Below are positions 62,613-64,000 of a stretch of DNA of 64,000 bases, piece after piece. Numbering within the stretch: position 1 is the stretch's first letter; each line of letters starts with the position of its first letter. The stretch is taken from NCBI GenBank assembly GCA_003056425.1, contig PYVY01000005.1:124001-188000 (forward strand), read 5' to 3'. A program made the position numbers and the translations under genes. This DNA comes from Alteromonas indica (GTDB taxonomy: Bacteria > Pseudomonadota > Gammaproteobacteria > Enterobacterales > Alteromonadaceae). The notes under the pieces were generated by a model, which was given only the letters and a program-made list of their open reading frames with translations, did not search any database and had not been told where the DNA came from.

Positions 62613-63486
62613 CCGACGCAATTTGTTAAAAGCGATGGCAGTTACCGGCGTGGGGCTAACCCTGGGTGGTTTTGCCGCTCATGCTGCCGGAGCCAGTGGT
62701 ATGCGCAATAAACTCAAAGGCAATATTCGCCATTCTGTCGCCCGCTGGACTTACGGCGAGATGGATATTGAAACATTGTGCCGGGTGGTTAAAGACATTG
62801 GCTTTAGCGCCATTGACCTGGTTGGTCCGGATGATTGGCCGGTACTGAAAAAACATGGTATCGACAGTTCAATGTGCAATGGCGCTGAACTGAATTTAGA
62901 GGACGGCTGGTGTGAACCAAAATTTCATGACGAGCTAACCGAACGCTATTTAAAGCATATAGATTTGGTCGCCGATGCCGGCTACACCAACCTGATTTGC
63001 TTTAGTGGTAACAAGCGGGGTATGTCGCCGCAGGCCGGGCTGGAAAATGCCACCAAAGGGTTGCGTGCGATTGTGCCTCATGCAGAAAAAAGAGGGGTGG
63101 TATTACAGATGGAGCTGTTTAACAGCAAAATCGATCATCCGGATTACATGGCCGACAATTCAGCGTGGGGTATTGCGCTGTGCAAGGCACTGAACACAGA
63201 AAACTTCAAACTGTTGTACGACATTTACCACATGCAGGTAAATGAAGGCGACATCATCCATACCATCAGGGAAAACCTGCCTTATTTTGGGCATTTCCAT
63301 ACCGCCGGTGTACCTGGACGTCATGAAATTGGTGACAATCAGGAGCTGTACTACCCTGCTATTGCAAAAGCAATCAAGGAGTCTGGTTTCACCGGCTATC
63401 TGGCACAGGAATTTATTCCTACCCCTGATACTGAAGCAGGCAAAATAGCGTCGTTACGTGCGGCGGTTCAAATCTGTGATGTCTGA
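62605..63486 (+). CDS. Tat-exported hydroxypyruvate isomerase-like TIM barrel
   Basis: 293 residues. Signal TDRRNLLKAMAVTGVGLTLGGFAAHAAGA has a twin-arginine pattern, so the protein is probably exported folded. The barrel carries the hydroxypyruvate-isomerase type signatures LQMELFNSKIDHPDYMADN, LLYDIYHMQVNEGDI and YFGHFHTAGVPGRHEIGDNQE, with Glu/Asp/His metal ligands. True hydroxypyruvate isomerases are cytoplasmic, so export suggests a different substrate such as a keto-sugar produced in the periplasm. It overlaps the MFS gene by eight bases and is followed after 40 bases by the GMC dehydrogenase. Confidence 0.87.
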   Translation: MTDRRNLLKAMAVTGVGLTLGGFAAHAAGASGMRNKLKGNIRHSVARWTYGEMDIETLCRVVKDIGFSAIDLVGPDDWPVLKKHGIDSSMCNGAELNLEDGWCEPKFHDELTERYLKHIDLVADAGYTNLICFSGNKRGMSPQAGLENATKGLRAIVPHAEKRGVVLQMELFNSKIDHPDYMADNSAWGIALCKALNTENFKLLYDIYHMQVNEGDIIHTIRENLPYFGHFHTAGVPGRHEIGDNQELYYPAIAKAIKESGFTGYLAQEFIPTPDTEAGKIASLRAAVQICDV

Positions 63487-63526
63487 ATTAAGCATTAACT
63501 ACGCTATGCGTTTAAGAGGGTAAAAC

Positions 63527-64000
63527 ATGGCTAACAATCATTATGATGCAATAGTCGTCGGCTCAGGTATCAGCGGTGGCTGGGCGGCAAAGGAATTGAC
63601 CGAAAAAGGCTTGAAAGTACTCATGCTGGACCGTGGTCAGAACATCAAACATATCGAAGATTATAAAAATGCGCACAAGGAAGCGTGGGATTATCCCCAT
63701 CGCGACCTGGCCACGCAGGAAATGAAAGATGATTATCCGGTATTGTCTCGTGACTATCCGCTAAATGAATCAACATTTGGGATGTGGGCGAATGAGAAAG
63801 ATGCACCTTATGTAGAAAAAAAACCATTCTCATGGTTTCGTGGTTATCACGTGGGTGGCCGTTCATTGTTATGGGGCCGGCAAAGCTACCGCTTAAATCA
63901 CGAAGACTTTCAGGCTAATGCTAAAGAAGGTATCGCAGTAGATTGGCCAATTCGCTATGAGGATCTCGAATCCTGGTACGACTATGTAGAAAAGTTTGCT
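63527..64000 (+). CDS. GMC-family flavoprotein oxidoreductase, N-terminal part
   Basis: The gene runs off the right edge; 158 residues are visible. The start has an AAGAGGG ribosome-binding site. The FAD-binding motif VVGSGISGGWAAKELTEKGLKVLMLDRG opens the protein, and HVGGRSLLWGRQSYR near residue 114 is the family block that contacts FAD. This form of GMC enzyme (about 560 residues when complete) is usual in membrane-linked sugar dehydrogenases that work with a small gluconate-2-dehydrogenase-subunit-3-like partner and a cytochrome, including glucoside 3-dehydrogenases. The next genes beyond the edge would show whether those partners are present. Confidence 0.9.
   Translation, partial: MANNHYDAIVVGSGISGGWAAKELTEKGLKVLMLDRGQNIKHIEDYKNAHKEAWDYPHRDLATQEMKDDYPVLSRDYPLNESTFGMWANEKDAPYVEKKPFSWFRGYHVGGRSLLWGRQSYRLNHEDFQANAKEGIAVDWPIRYEDLESWYDYVEKFA

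Noticed and set aside
1..64000. CRISPR arrays, rRNA, tRNA, insertion sequences, prophage or integrase genes
   Set aside because: No regularly spaced repeats, RNA gene signatures, transposase motifs or phage proteins were seen on either strand.

Overview
The window looks like a chromosome segment of a free-living, aquatic, polysaccharide-degrading gammaproteobacterium, most likely in Alteromonadaceae or a close relative. This is an inference from gene content: six large TonB-dependent receptors (two of the Xanthomonas/Caulobacter carbohydrate type), a SapC / tryptophan-halogenase / cupin set, a DUF3392 protein, PAS-type chemoreceptors with CheD, and an E. coli-like XylR/XylA/XylB set. No rRNA, tRNA, CRISPR array, insertion sequence or phage gene was seen. 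Coding density is high and composition is fairly even.

Layout. 1-4.5 kb (+): the end of a GH67 alpha-glucuronidase, a three-gene TRAP transporter and a ManD-type mannonate dehydratase, forming a glucuronoxylan side-chain operon. 5.5-8.6 kb: an exported HAD-family protein divergent from a siderophore-type TonB receptor. 8.8-12.4 kb (+): a CheY-like receiver, a soluble triple-PAS chemoreceptor and CheD. 12.4-14 kb: a SugE-type SMR exporter and an aldo/keto reductase. 14.1-31 kb (-): nine co-directional genes, in transcription order xylB, xylA, sialate-O-acetylesterase-like protein, GH9 lipoprotein, TonB receptor, tryptophan-halogenase-like flavoprotein, TonB receptor, SapC and a JmjC-like cupin. 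31-37 kb (+): xylR, two GH43 enzymes and a XylE-like symporter, ended by a strong terminator. 37-44 kb: a gene-poor stretch, a small unknown lipoprotein candidate, a porin with a mini PstS-like protein, a membrane chemoreceptor, a Tat-exported Gfo/Idh oxidoreductase and a second HAD protein. 44.4-49 kb: two convergent TonB receptors; the first is divergent from the second HAD protein. 49-53.4 kb: a LacI regulator, an MFS transporter and a GH37 trehalase; three near-identical TGCAA(T/A)CGATTGCA operators link these to the receptor at 46.7-49 kb. 53.7-56.8 kb: acnA and a DUF3392 membrane protein. 56.9-64 kb: a LacI-controlled sugar locus with a Gfo/Idh dehydrogenase, three sugar-isomerase-like TIM barrels (two with Tat signals), a NupG-like MFS carrier and the start of a GMC flavoprotein dehydrogenase.

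How it works together. Much of the window serves plant-polymer use. Receptors take up oligosaccharides, surface or periplasmic GH9, GH43 and esterase enzymes trim them, GH67 and ManD handle the glucuronate branch, and XylA/XylB under XylR handle xylose. A separate trehalose-type module has its own LacI operators. The last 7 kb most resembles a 3-keto-sugar (YcjRS-like plus GMC dehydrogenase) pathway. That locus, the duplicated HAD/TonB-receptor divergent pair, and the halogenase/cupin/SapC set between xylan genes are the parts least explained by textbook functions. Functions are read from motifs and family resemblance by eye; no database search was possible.
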